Positions 21,217 to 32,138 of a DNA stretch of 64,000 nucleotides are shown one piece after another. The DNA comes from Caenorhabditis remanei (taxonomy: Eukaryota; Nematoda; Chromadorea; Rhabditida; Rhabditidae). The position numbers were made by a program, and so were the translations under genes. The stretch's first letter is position 1. Every line of letters starts with the position of its first letter. The stretch covers positions 19,034,001 to 19,098,000 of the forward strand of contig NC_071332.1 of the NCBI RefSeq assembly GCF_010183535.1. Reading direction: 5' to 3'. The notes below the pieces were generated by a model. The model saw only the letters and a list, made by a program, of their open reading frames with translations, ran no database searches and was not told where the DNA came from.

Positions 21217-22084
21217 CACGGTCTCCTAGAACGATTTTAGGGGCAGATTACGTCATCAATCGTGGAATGTCACGAAAAATGAAAAATTTCTGAAAATTCA
21301 CACGTGAGGGAGTTTTTGAACGGGGAATGAAGTGGTCATCCATTTTCTCGAGAACCAGGTCAAATCTCGAAAAACTGTCACACAGTTTTGTTCGAAACCG
21401 TGTTCGGAACCAACCATTAATTTTTTGTGTTTTTCTGTTGGGTAACTTTTGAGTTATCCTTTGTTGAAAAATCAACTGAAAACACTCTACTTTTTCAAAA
21501 ACTTTGAAATATCTGACCTCATTTTGCATATATCGAAAATCCATTCACACAATTTTTTTCCTATGTTCATTGGCTACCATTTGCACTCATTCATTACGTG
21601 TTTGCTTCTAAACTGACCGAGTTATCACAGCAACTTTATTTCGGACAAGAAAATAGTGCCAAAGCAAAAAATGACATAACTAGGTCAGTTTAGAAGCAAA
21701 CACGTAATGAATGAGTGCAAATGGGAGCCAATGAAAATATGAAAAAAATTGTGTGAATGGATTTTCGATATATGCAAAATGAGGTCAGATATTTTCAAGT
21801 TATTGAAAAAGTCGGGTGTTTTCAGTTGATTTTTCAACAGAGGATAACTCAAAAGTTACCCAACAGAAAAACACAAAAAATTAATGGTTGGTTCCGAACA
21901 CGGTTTCGAACAAAACTGTGTGACAGTTTTTCGAGATTTGACCTGGTTCTCGAGAAAATGGATGACCACTTCATTCCCCGTTCAAAAACTCCCTCACGTG
22001 TGAATTTTCAGAAATTTTTCATTTTTCGTGACATTCCACGATTGATGACGTAATCTGCCCCTAAAATCGTTCTAGGAGACCGTG
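21217..22084. mobile_element. Near-perfect 868-bp palindrome
   Basis: The left arm starts CACGGTCTCCTAGAACG at 21217 and the right arm ends with its complement at 22084. Each arm is about 405 bp and almost identical, around a loop of ~55 bp near 21625-21680. TTCTT on both sides may be a 5-bp target duplication. The same 98-residue frame appears in both arms only because they are mirror images. It fills most of the spacer between two B-type genes and would make RNA able to fold on itself. Confidence 0.85.
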
Positions 22085-22224
22085 TTCTTTAATTCTCTCT
22101 CATTGTTGTTTTGCTTTGTCACAAGCTTTTCTTCAATGATCACGTTATGAACGTTAAATACGATATATTTTTCAAAACTTTCATTCTTAAAAACTGATAA
22201 TTTTTCAGCTAGTAACTCTATAAA

Positions 22225-23470
22225 ATGACCGATTTCATCATCAATAACCCAATGAGTCTCCGTAGGTGTATCCTCTACGAGTTTACGAAAGGAAAGAAAC
22301 CATTCGAAACTTATAAAGAGTTAATGAAAAGGCTGGGCGATGATTTCATGAATTATCCAGAATTCGAGTTCTGGTTCATGAGATTTGCTCGGGGAAACTT
22401 TGATTTGGATTATGATTTCAGGTAAATGAATTGAAAAAATTTGAATTATTTTCAGTTTGGAACCGAAAAAGCGTAAAATCACCGATTTGCCGGTCGATGT
22501 CTTCGAAAAAGTCGGAGATTACTTGGATTTTAAAGACAGGTTTTTCTGCTTCAAGCAATTTTTAATTTGAATATAAATTTACAGAAATCGCCTGCGAAAT
22601 GTGTCGAAAGACATTCAATTTCTTGTCGATAACTGGAATCCGAAAATCACTGAGATCACTTATTACAGGTTTCAGCAGTGGAGCATTGAACAAAACTCGA
22701 AATCTTTTAAATTTTGGAACTGTATGAGACAGTAAGTAATAGAGAGAAATGATGATTTTCAACATTCTTCTCAATTTTCCCTTTTCAGAGAACAGCTGCC
22801 AACCGTTGCGAGAATACTGAAAAATCCAAAACTTCGTTTGAAGAAACTGACAGTTTATCCAGATGAAACATGGATGAAAACACGGGAAGAATTGAGAGAG
22901 TCATCGACAAAGCTTCACGTCAGCAGTTTTATTGTCAAGAATTCTCACGGAACAATAGATTTAAGTCTCCTGGCTCCAGAATCACTCGAAGAAGTTTCTC
23001 TTCATATCAACGATAAGTCGGTCAAAAAGATGAATGAAATCTTGCAATCGAAGCACTGCAAACAACTCAAAATGCTCACGATATCAACAGAACTCAGTCC
23101 ATCCAATTTTCCATTTGGAAGTTTCATAGGCTATCCACGATTCACCATCAGAATTCATCCCAATCGTTCAGAGGTGAATATCACCGAGTTTATCAAGGTA
23201 ATTACGGATTTCGACTGAAAAATCAGATGATTTATTTCCGATTTTTTTTTTCAGAAACTCATTAAATGCACTCAATTGGAATTATTCAAACTGGAGTTCA
23301 CTACATACGACTACACGCCCACATGGGAGTCAATCAAAGAATATTTGAGTCAAAAGGACACTTTGGTTCCGGACTCGCCGAATATTCGACATTATCCAAT
23401 TCAAGGATCTACAGATTTCTACGAGATTAATTTAGGAGGGTCTTCTATTTCTATCGAAAGAAAATCTTGA
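22225..23470 (+). CDS. Type B F-box/FTH protein (350 aa)
   Basis: Exons: 22225-22421, 22456-22539, 22585-22731, 22789-23197, 23255-23470; 1053 bp in perfect phase. HTH residues 1-66 (R-C-I-L-Y-E-F-T-K-G ... Y-P-E-F-E-F-W-F-M-R-F), F-box ~70-110 (I-T-D-L-P-V-D-V-F-E-K-V-G-D-Y), FTH ~145-280 (L-L-A-P-E-S-L-E-E-V-S-L-H-I-N), tail 281-350 ending S-I-E-R-K-S. It is the only fully intact + strand B-type gene in the 16.6-25.7 kb array. The B-type upstream motif lies near 22143-22175, and an acceptor-like TTTTTCAG is ~17 bases before the ATG. Probable SCF receptor; target unknown. Confidence 0.9.
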
Positions 23471-23675
23471 ATAATTGCTGTAATTTTTGTTAATTCGTTG
23501 TTGTTGTTATCAAGTCTCCTATCTTTTCTTTTTTAAATTCTTAAATTCTTTCTTGTTGTTGTTTTGCTTTCTCTTAAACTTTTCGATAACTACGTTTCCA
23601 ACGTTGAACGATATATATTTTTCAAAAATTTTCAGACAGAAAAACTGTTATTTTTTCAGCTTTCAGCCCCACAAA

Positions 23676-25716
23676 ATGGCCGACGCCCTCATTAGCAATC
23701 CAATTACTCTCCGTGGTTGTATTCTCTACGAATTCATCGAGGGAAAAGAACCGTTCGAAACCTTTAAAAAGTTAATGAAAAAGCTGGGCAATGAATTCAT
23801 GACTTATCCAGAATTTGAGTTTTTGTACATGAGATTTGCTCAGGGAAACTTTGATTTGGATTATGATTTCAGGTGAATAAATGGAGAAAAATTGAAAAAA
23901 AAGAATTATTTTCAGTTTGGAGCCGAAAAAGCGTCAAATCACCGATTAGCCGGTCGAGATCTTCGAAAAAGTCGGAGATTCCTTGTATTTCGAAGACAGG
24001 TGTTTCTGTTTCAAACAATTAATTTCAAAAATTGAATTTAAAATTTACAGAGCTCAACTCCGAAATGTGTCAAAAGACATTCAATTTCGTGTCGATAACT
24101 GGAATCCAAAAGTCACAAAGTTCACTTATCACTGTTATGAATGTTGGGATATTGTGCTAAACTCGGAAACTTATGACTTCTACTCCAAGGATAGGAGGAG
24201 ACCGTTAGTAACAGAGAAAAATAGTTTTTAAACAGTGTGTAAACGATTTTTTGAACGAAAACTATTGTTTAATATAAATTTAGCGATGTTAACAGGCAAA
24301 TACTCATTTACTCCCTACTCATTTACTATCAATTCCTCATTTACTACCTTACTCATTTACTACTCCAACTCATTTACTACCATTTACTCATTTACTACCG
24401 TTTGCTCATTTACTACTTTTACTCTTTTACTACCGTACTGCTCATTTACTACTTCACTTTTCACCACTCTCTTAGGCTTAGGTTTCTTAGAAATTCGGAA
24501 AACAATTGACAAATACGATGAATAACCGTTTTCGTCAACTTTTTCCAAATTTCTAAGAAACCTAAGCCTAAGAGAATGGTTAGAAGTGAATCCCAGCATA
24601 TCGCTCTAAAGTAGTAAATGAGTAAAAAGTAGTAAATGAGTAATAGTAGTAAATGAGCAAACGGTAGTAAATGAGTAAATGGTAGTAAAAGAGTAATGGT
24701 AGTAAATGAGTAAGGTAGTAAATGAGCAATTGGTAGTAAATGAGCAGGTAGTAAATGAGTATTTGCCATGTTAACACAACGTTTTAATAATTTAATAATT
24801 GATTACTTTCTTTTTACTCAACTTTTTCGCTTCAGAAATCCGCTGTCAGCCGTCGTGAGAATACTGAAGAACCCTAAACTTCGATTGCACGAACTCAGTT
24901 TTGAGTTACTGGAATACTCAGTTGCGCAAGATTCAGGATGGCTGAAAATTGAGGAAGAATTGAGGAAATCATCGACAAAGCTTCACGTCAATCACTTGAC
25001 TCTCGAGGAGAGTCGTCCGATTGATTTCCGTCTGTTTGCTCCAGAATCACTCGAAGAAATTACATTTTATATCGATGAAGAAAACGTGAATAAAGTGAAG
25101 AAAATAAATGAAATCGTGAATCCCGAGCACTGCCAACAACTTAAGATGCTCAAGATTCGAACGAACAGCTGTCTATGCGCCTTCCCGCCTAATAGTTTCT
25201 TCGGCTTTCCACGATTCACTATCGATTTTTACGGCACATATTGTTTGGGGAAAGTCGTTGACTGCATCAAGGTAATTGCTAATGCCTAGTGAGAAAAATC
25301 GAATAAACTCTAAGGATACCGTTTTTTAAAATTCCCTAAATGTTGAATTAGTTGACTTCTCAGCTGAACTGATATCAAAAATTACATTTTTGAGAGCAAA
25401 TGAGTCTTTTCTGATTAAAAAAAAGAAATGTTGTACCTTTTTACGTTTGAAACTACAAAAATGCGATATCGAATTCCCCAAAAGTCCGATTTTTCAGAAG
25501 CTAATTAAATGGACTCAATGGGAATTGTGCATTTTGGAGTGGTCCTCCGAGGCCGGCGACCCTCAAGACTGGGAACCGATCATTGAAAATTTGCTTCAAA
25601 TAGGCACTTCGGTTCCGGACCGTCCAAATGTTCGTCGTTATCCAATTCGAGGATCCAGCAATTTTTACGAGATTGATATCGAAGAAGAGCGTATTTCAAT
25701 TGAGAGAAAATCTTAA
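23676..25716 (+). pseudogene. Type B F-box/FTH gene with a stop codon in the F-box
   Basis: Exons: 23676-23872, 23916-23999, 24051-24203, 24836-25271, 25498-25716; 1089 bp with all phases right. The single lesion is TAG at 23947-23949, where paralogs have the leucine codon TTG of the F-box D-L-P motif. HTH, the rest of the F-box, FTH and tail (ending S-I-E-R-K-S) are open. Intron 3 (632 bp) holds a foldback transposon at 24295-24767. The gene is either a very young pseudogene or a null allele. The FTH N-terminus has an extra E-L-S-F-E-L-L-E-Y-S-V insertion not seen in its neighbours. Confidence 0.82.
24295..24767. mobile_element. Foldback element with 9-bp target duplication (Mutator-like)
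   Basis: Ends GGCAAATACTCATTTACT and its exact complement are inverted. Flanks ATGTTAACA at 24286-24294 and 24768-24776 are an exact 9-bp duplication, as made by Mutator-like transposons. Each arm is mostly an irregular array of CATTTACTAC words. The centre holds CTTAGGCTTAGGTTTCTTAG and its complement, also found at 59568-59697. No transposase is present. Confidence 0.82.
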
Positions 25717-25887
25717 GAAATTTCTTTTTTTTTAATTTGTTGTTCTCTGTTGTTATTGTTATCAATTCTTGTTTCTTTTCTGCTTTGAATTAAAATTCTT
25801 TAAAAAAAAGTAAATTTATTAAAGAAAATATTAATAAGTTAATTAGGCAATCATATAAATAGGCAATTATAATTAATTAGGCAATTA

Positions 25888-28800
25888 TTACTTTCTAGTA
25901 ATCTTAAAACAGGAGTCTCCACTCCACTCGAACTCTAGAATATTCTTAGAATTGGCAATCGGATAAAAATGGAAATTTCTTTTGAAAACAGATTTCAATT
26001 GGAGAATTTCAATGACATTCTCATAGTCGGGGCGATTTTGAGCCGTAATTGTACATGATTCGAAAATCGGAGATTTGGAGAGACTCTGAAAATAGAATGG
26101 GATTGGGATGGGAGGAGTCACAGTGGAGCGCACTTGCAGTTAGGGGGCGTGGCTTACGTAATTTTGGTAATTTTGAAGATAGAAATGCGAAAATTGGTTT
26201 AAAAATGTGTATTTTATTTGTTTTTTTGCAGTAAATTTCACATTTTCACCTAGATTTTCCATTAAATAATTGATTTTTGACAAAAATTAAAGTTATGTGC
26301 GGAAAATTTAATTTTTTATGTTCAGTTTTTTAAACACGGGGTAACAGCGATGAACCTCAATTCAATCTCGTAAATCGACACCGAGAGAGATGCGTTGCGT
26401 GCGCGTCGCGGCTCCTTTGATAGTGATAAGCCGCGAAGCTCGTTTTTCTTCGAAAAAGCTATATTTTCTTCATTTTTTGTCGTTTAAAACCAATTTTTCG
26501 AACCTTTTCTTTGTTTTTCATTCGAAATAAAATTACAGAAGCGAAAAAAATATGTTTTCAGCCAACAAATGCAGCGAAAAATGGACAAAATCAACATACA
26601 AGCCGAGGCGAAAATTTCAGGTTATTTTTTCCACGTATAACTTCTGATTAGTCTGTTTTCCCGTAGTTTCATGAACAAAACTTTCAGAATTCTTCTTCTA
26701 CGCCTTATCTTTCTACTGAAATTGTAAATCTTCTGCGCAACTTCTCTTCAACAACGCTTCTTCAAAGTTTAATGTAAATTATTAACAATTTTTCTAATTT
26801 TGCTTGTTGTTTTCCTTTTTTAATAAAAAATTGTTGTTGCTCGAAAGTTCTTTGTTGTAAACGTCACCAATTGTGAGTATTTTCATAGTTTTCCTTGTCT
26901 GAAATTTGTATTAAACGTTCTGTCTTTGTCGCATTTTTTAGAGTCTATAGGAAAATTGTGTTTTCTGAAACAGGAAAATGTAATTCTAATTGATTTTGAC
27001 TTTATTCTTCAAAACAGACATTTTTCTATTATGTTTTCAGTGGAAAAATCAGATTTCTCATAGCGCCCAGTGCCGTCCGCCGCGTCGCGGCTTATTCCGT
27101 TTGAGGCGACGCGGCTCTCGTATCAACGGAGCGCGTTTTCGCGAGGTTCATCGCTGTCACCCAGTGTTTAAAAAGTAAATGTTTCGTTAATTTTTGACCG
27201 AAAAATGACAGTTTTTACAACGTTCTAGATCTGAATAATCATTTTTGACTCAAAAACGTGGTTTTCTCCTTTTTTTAAACAAATCTCATAATTTTTGTGC
27301 TGAAAATACTATTTTCCTGTGATTTTTGAGGTTTTCCGTCCAAGATCACACAAAATTATGTTTTTAACTTGCTTTTATGACAGAAAATAGAAAAAACAAG
27401 CCACGCCCACGATTGCAAGGCTTGCAGTGCAAGCGCGCTCTCCTGATAATCCATCGAGTCCAATAGAGCGCACTTACATCTCTCAACTCGAGAAAATCGT
27501 TAAAAAAATCGGATATTTTGTTCATTTTTGATTGAAAATTGCTGTTTTTATCAAGTTGTTGCTATGAATAATCGATTTTTTACGCAAAAACCAAGTTTTC
27601 ATCTTTTTCTGGCTGAAATTTTGAAGTTTCATGTGATTTTCATGCAAAAAGTTCAATTTTTAAGATTTTCCGTTCAAAATCACACAAAATTCAGTTTTTT
27701 GGTTTGTTTTTGAAGCCAAGAATAGGAAAAAACAAGCCACGCCCACAATTGCAAGCGAGTCTAATAGAGCGCACTTACATCTCTCAAGTCGAGAAGCTCC
27801 TGAATAGAAATCGATTGAATCGAAATGATAAAATGAGTGAAATGATAGAAGAAATGGATAAAATTATTGGGAATAATGGGTCTACAAATGACAGATATCG
27901 CGTTTTTCCATTGATCCAACTGGACGATTCTCTCGAAAGAAAAGGGCGGAGAATACGAAATGGAAGCGTCATTCAGAATCAGATTATCGATTTTTCGGGG
28001 TTTCAAATACGGTAGAATCGTCATCAGATCGTCGTCATTTCTCATTTCAATCTGAAGTGTGCGGACGGAAATTTTGGATTTCAGAGAGTCGAGAAGAGAT
28101 TTCAGTGTGTGTTTTGGGATTCTGAAGACGTCGGACTCATCGAAAATCGGATCGAAATTGATACAGAGTCTGTCGAAATGCAATTTCGGATTCCGAAAAA
28201 CGAGTGCCACGTCGTCGAATGCCCTCTTCCAATAGTCGTCGTCACCAGCGCTGTGAGAAAAAAAAATTCTTTTGAAATTTTCAAAAATATTCGCACGGCA
28301 CGCCTCTTAAAACCGCGCTCTACCGAAATCGAAGAAAATTGTATGCGAAATTGAGAGACTCAGAGAAAAGGAGAAATTTCTCAAGGGCATTTCGGTGGAG
28401 CGCAGTTGTATGAACTGTAATTTTTCGATTTTCTGAATTTTTTTCTAATTTTTTATTAAAAACATATTTCTGGGAGTCTCTCCTTACAGTTTTCATGAAA
28501 ATTCAAGATTTTTGGCAACAAAAAACTCGTTTTATTCAGACAGTTTTCTTGAAATTTTTTGGTTAAAAATTATCGAAAAAAAGGGTTTTTCGATTTTTTC
28601 GGTGGTTTTTAATAAAAATTTGGCAAAAACTTTTTCGATCCATTTTTTTCAAAAAAGTTTCTGATTGTTTCTCTACAACCGCGCTCTATCGAAACCGAAG
28701 AAAATAGTGTGCGAAATTGAGAGACTGTCAGAGAAAAAGAGACAATTTTCAAGAGCATTTCGGTGGAGCGCGGTTGTATGAACTGTGCTGAGCTAATAAA

Positions 28801-29761
28801 AATCGAAAAAAAAACGAATTTTTCGAAATAGATTTTCCGCACCATTCCTCGTCGTACCTCCTGACGATTCTCACATTTTTCCGTCCCGCCCATCTCGCCC
28901 TCCACGTGGAATTCGTGTAGATCACTTGATTTTCGTGAGAACTAATCACTAACTGATTTCTTTCGAATGACACAGACATATAGCTGATCGACGGTTTTCG
29001 TTGATCTACTAGATCCCGGAGGCCTCGAGAGACTTTTCGAAAAATCGATTGAGTTCGGAAATCGAGAGATTCCACGATTTGACCGACGGCGTCGAGTGAC
29101 AAATCACAGAATTCGAGGGGTCTGAAGAATTGGTTGATAGTGCGCTCTATTGATAAACAGGAAAATGGTTGGTGTACTCCACGTGGACAAGAGAATATGA
29201 TTTAATTTTAGAAATCTCGTCATTTTCTTCAATTTTTTGTAAAAGCACGGGTTTTAAGTTAAAACTATCCGAAAATGATACTTTATACACGACGCTTCTC
29301 TCTGAATTCTCATTATTTACCTTTTTTCATCACTCAATCGCCTGTTTCCATTCGAAAATGAATTTCTCCATCTCTCGAAATCCTCCTTCTTCACAATACT
29401 CTCTCCAAGGGCTTCAGAAATCTGATTAAATGAATTTTCAGCCGATTTTCCTTTGATAAAATCAGAAAATACGCATGCAGAGATATCTAGTAATGGAAGA
29501 CTTCTGAAAATGATAAAATTTGGATTGAAATAATTAGAAATAATTCAAATCTGACCTTCCATTCTTAACGGAATAGTAATATTCTTTGGAATATCGATTG
29601 AACCAATACTCGAAATCTCCGAATGAAATATTCTCGATTCTCAGCGAATCACACAGATTACTGTAGTTCTCGTATGATTTTTCCATAGTTTTCCATTGAT
29701 AAATGTCATAAATTATTAGCGCTCGGAGACCAGTGGATGGGGTTGAAGGAGGATCGACCAT
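25888..29761 (-). CDS. F-box/FTH protein with two tandem HTH exons (440 aa)
   Basis: Exons: 29556-29761, 29321-29503, 28858-29121, 27779-28250, 25888-26085; 1323 bp, phases consistent. Exon 1 is an HTH module (R-A-L-I-I-Y-D-I ... F-G-D-F-E-Y-W-F-N-R-Y). Exon 2 is a second, diverged one (V-F-S-D-F-I-K-G-K-S-A ... K-E-D-F-E-R-W-R-N-S-F). Exon 3 holds the F-box (L-E-F-C-D-L-S-L-D-A-V-G-Q-I-V-E-S-L) and the linker; exon 4 is FTH-like (F-R-N-P-K-L-H-F-D-R-L). The last exon ends K-I-T-R-K. It is a distant F-box A type, unlike types A and B. Introns 3 and 4 are large and packed with palindromic repeats, including an 832-bp element. Role inferred: SCF substrate receptor. Confidence 0.75.
26335..27166. 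mobile_element. 832-bp DNA transposon relic with ~24-bp inverted ends
   Basis: Left end CACGGGGTAACAGCGATGAA and right end, reversed, CACTGGGTGACAGCGATGAA agree closely. TTTAAA flanks both sides. A GTCGCGGCTTATTCC-like pair of GC-rich subterminal blocks is inverted too (near 26405 and 27095). The flank may be a TTAA duplication (piggyBac-like) or a longer one; the class is unresolved. It sits in intron 4 of the double-HTH gene. No transposase seen. Confidence 0.7.
27395..27810. repeat. Tandem copies of exon-4 end plus intron start
   Basis: The block AACAAGCCACGCCCAC ... AATAGAGCGCACTTACATCT occurs at 27395-27485 and again at 27730-27785. The second copy includes the real exon-4 donor of the double-HTH gene. 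A third copy is at 7962-8105 on the other strand. Confidence 0.55.
28287..28800. repeat. Two palindromic MITE copies in intron 3 of the double-HTH gene
   Basis: Two copies of the ACCGCGCTCTACCGAAA family occur, about 28287-28420 and 28670-28800. Each has GCGCTCTA-CCGAAA arms facing TTTCGGTGGAGCGC arms, and GAGAGACT in between. They account for most of the 600-bp intron. Confidence 0.7.
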
Positions 29762-29790
29762 TTTATCGAAAAGAGAATTTGCTCGTCAGG

Positions 29791-29860
29791 TGTGATGCAG
29801 AGTACGCAAACACCCTGCGTAGTTTGAGAGGTACAGTAGCCGGTAAGCGAAATTAACGCA
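29791..29860 (-). promoter_or_regulatory. Conserved upstream block, type II
   Basis: On the - strand it reads GCGTTAATTTCGCTTACCGG, CTACTGTACCTCTCAAACTACGCA and CTCTGCATCACACC. It ends about 30 bp upstream of the ATG at 29761. The close copy at 31984-32056 has the same spacing to the ATG at 31954. This short fixed distance fits a core promoter or 5' UTR start. Confidence 0.55.
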
Positions 29861-30039
29861 AAATTGGGAGAAATAGAAGAGATTTTCAGCAGGTTCAGTG
29901 AGAAAATTATAGAATATAGTATCTTTTAGCATTGAAAAAACGAATTAGAAGAGAATTCATAACAGTAAAAACAAGGAGAACAAAATAACAACAAATTGGT
30001 AATGGGTTAACAGACAAAATGAATATAAAAAAGAGGAAA

Positions 30040-31344
30040 TTATTGTTTTCTTTCGAGATGAATGAACTCCTCTCGATACTCAAAATAATCGAGTTCCTCT
30101 TGATATTCGAGTTCGTAGAATTCGTTAGTTTCCGGAATCGGATAACGACGAAGCGACGGGAAGTTTGGAACCATAGCCTCTGGTTCATTGAAATACCACA
30201 TGATTTGACTCGGAGCGCCAATATAGGTGGAAATGTAGAGAACGCATTTTTGAACTTTGCCATATTTCATGAGTTTCTGAAAATAATGAGAGAATTGAAG
30301 GATCTTCGTTGAATTTCAGATTCTTTCCGTCGCATCAAAAAGAAGCTAACCTTGAGGAAATTGGCTTTTGTACCAGAATCTCCACCAAGTTTCAGAGTGA
30401 ATCGAGGGCAGTTGTATAGGACATCTAATGGATATGTAGGAGTGCCTATCAGACTCTCAATATACACCATTTTAGCTGACTGACATTGCTCCGATTCAAT
30501 AATTTCATTGAGTTCTTTGCGTGTTGGATTCAGAAGATACATTTTGATCTCTTCGAGTACTCCGGGAACCATAAAATGCAAATCAATTTTAGATGAACCG
30601 CCGTTAGATTCAAAGTTGACTTTCTTCACGCGAAGTTTTCGATTCGATTCGTCCAGTTTTTTAATCAATTTCTTCCAATATTTATCTTCTTTATTAATCG
30701 CCAATTTCTCCAATTGGTATCTCGGGTGCTTAAGCATATTCATCACAAAAGAAATAGGATTTCGATAGAAACCAAGGCGGGATCTGTTATTTACATAAAA
30801 TCTGCATACGGCTGAACTCTTCTGATAGAGATGCCATACATCCGCATTCTTATAGTAAATCTCGTCCACTTTGAGACCCCAGTTATCGACTTGATATCGA
30901 AAGTCTTTGCACACATCTCGGAGTTGGAATCTGAAAAATTGATTTGCTGAATCGAACATCGAATTTGATTAGTCTGCTTACCTGTCTTCCAAGCTCAAGT
31001 ATTCGCCAATTTTATTGAAAACGTCTAGTGGCAAGTCGGTGAACGAACGGGCTTTTGGATCGGAACTGAAATTTACAAACTGTGAATATAGTTTGTATTT
31101 TATTTGCATACCTTCTATTATATTCCAATTCGAAATTTCCGTGAAGAAATCTCAAGACCCAGAATTCGAATTCCGGATAGTCCACGTAGTCATATCCCAT
31201 AGCTTCGCATAACCTTTTGTGAGCTCTAAGTGTCACTGATCTCCAATATTTCGGGTGGGTTGTAATAAACGCTTGCACTTTTCCGAATTCTTTGAGAATA
31301 CGTGCGCGAATAGCCAATGGATCTCTGTCGGCGAGCTCGGCCAT
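30040..31344 (-). CDS. Type A F-box/FTH protein (377 aa)
   Basis: Exons: 31112-31344, 30982-31065, 30351-30930, 30040-30276; 1134 bp. HTH (R-A-R-I-L-K-E-F ... Y-P-E-F-E-F-W-V-L-R-F), F-box (S-F-T-D-L-P-L-D-V-F-N-K-I-G-E-Y), FTH (H-F-M-V-P-G-V-L-E-E-I-K-M-Y) are all present. The C-terminal exon carries a small internal duplication, Y-Q-E-E-L-D-Y-F-E-Y-R-E-E-F, before the L-E-R-K-Q end. It is isolated between the double-HTH gene and its partial copy. The only A-type feature missing nearby is a clear type I upstream block; the region above the start is instead the broken end of the partial copy at 31511-31954. Confidence 0.9.
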
Positions 31345-31510
31345 TGTGTGGGCTTTTTGACTGAAAAATAATAAAATTATACGAGTGAAAATTTATGAAA
31401 TAAAATAAACAGGCGGAGGTTCGACGAGATATTTGAATATCTAGAAGTTAGACAGTTTTTGAAAACTGCAAATCAGACTTCTCCACGTGGAGTACACGGT
31501 GCTTGTTTAC

Positions 31511-31954
31511 CTTTCCTCATCATTCGATTCCCTCTTTTCGATCGAAAATGAATTTCTCCATTTCTGAAAATCCTCCTTCTTCACAATACTCTCTCCAAGG
31601 GCTTCAGAAATCTGATTAAATGAATATTCAGCTGATTTTCCATTGATAAAATCAGAAAATACGCATGCAGAGATATCTAGTAATGGAAGACTTCTGAAAT
31701 TTATAGAAGTTTGAATTTCTGAATTTTCTGAAATATTTCAAATCTGACCTTCCATTCTTAACGGAATAGTAATATTCTTTAGAATATCGATTGAACCAAT
31801 ACTCGAAATCTCCGAATGAAATATTGTCGATTCTCAGCGAATCACACAGATTACTGTAGTTGTCGTATGATTTTTCAACAGTTTTCCATTGATAAATATC
31901 ATAAATTATTAGTGCTCGGAGATCAGTGGGCGGTGTTGAAGGAGGATCGACCAT
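31511..31954 (-). pseudogene. Partial duplicate of the double-HTH gene (first two exons only)
   Basis: Exon 1 (31749-31954, 206 bp) and exon 2 (31511-31693, 183 bp) have exactly the same sizes as in the gene at 25888-29761 and nearly the same protein (M-V-D-P-P-S-T-P-P-T-D-L-R-A-L-I-I-Y). After exon 2 the similarity stops near 31480, at a GTGTACTCCACGTGGAG word also found at 29172-29190. No matching F-box exon follows; the next exons belong to the A-type gene at 31344. Both HTH frames and the upstream block are intact. It may be a dead fragment, encode a short HTH-only protein, or splice into the next F-box exon, which would be in phase. Confidence 0.7.
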
Positions 31955-31983
31955 TTTATCGAAAAGAGAATTTGTTCGTCAAG

Positions 31984-32056
31984 TGTGATGCAGTGTACAC
32001 AAACACTCTGCGTACTTTGAGAGGTACAGTAGCCGATATGCGAAATTAACGCAAAA
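31984..32056 (-). promoter_or_regulatory. Conserved upstream block, type II, second copy
   Basis: CTACTGTACCTCTCAAAGTACGCA-like sequence (- strand), followed by GAGTGTTTGTGTACACTGCA, about 30 bp before the ATG of the partial double-HTH copy. Duplicated together with that gene's first exons. Confidence 0.55.
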
Positions 32057-32138
32057 TTGAGTCGAAAAGAAGGGATTTTAAACAGTTTTTTATGAGAAAA
32101 ATTCAGAAAATATTATTAAATCAACGAAAAAACAATAA

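Noticed and set aside
21248..22053. Identical 98-residue frames in both palindrome arms
   Set aside because: They are mirror images of the same repeat DNA, with no domain, splice signals or homology to neighbours.
24300..24770. Regularly spaced CATTTACTAC words, looking CRISPR-like
   Set aside because: Eukaryotic context, irregular spacing, no unique spacers, and exact inverted ends with target duplication show a transposon.
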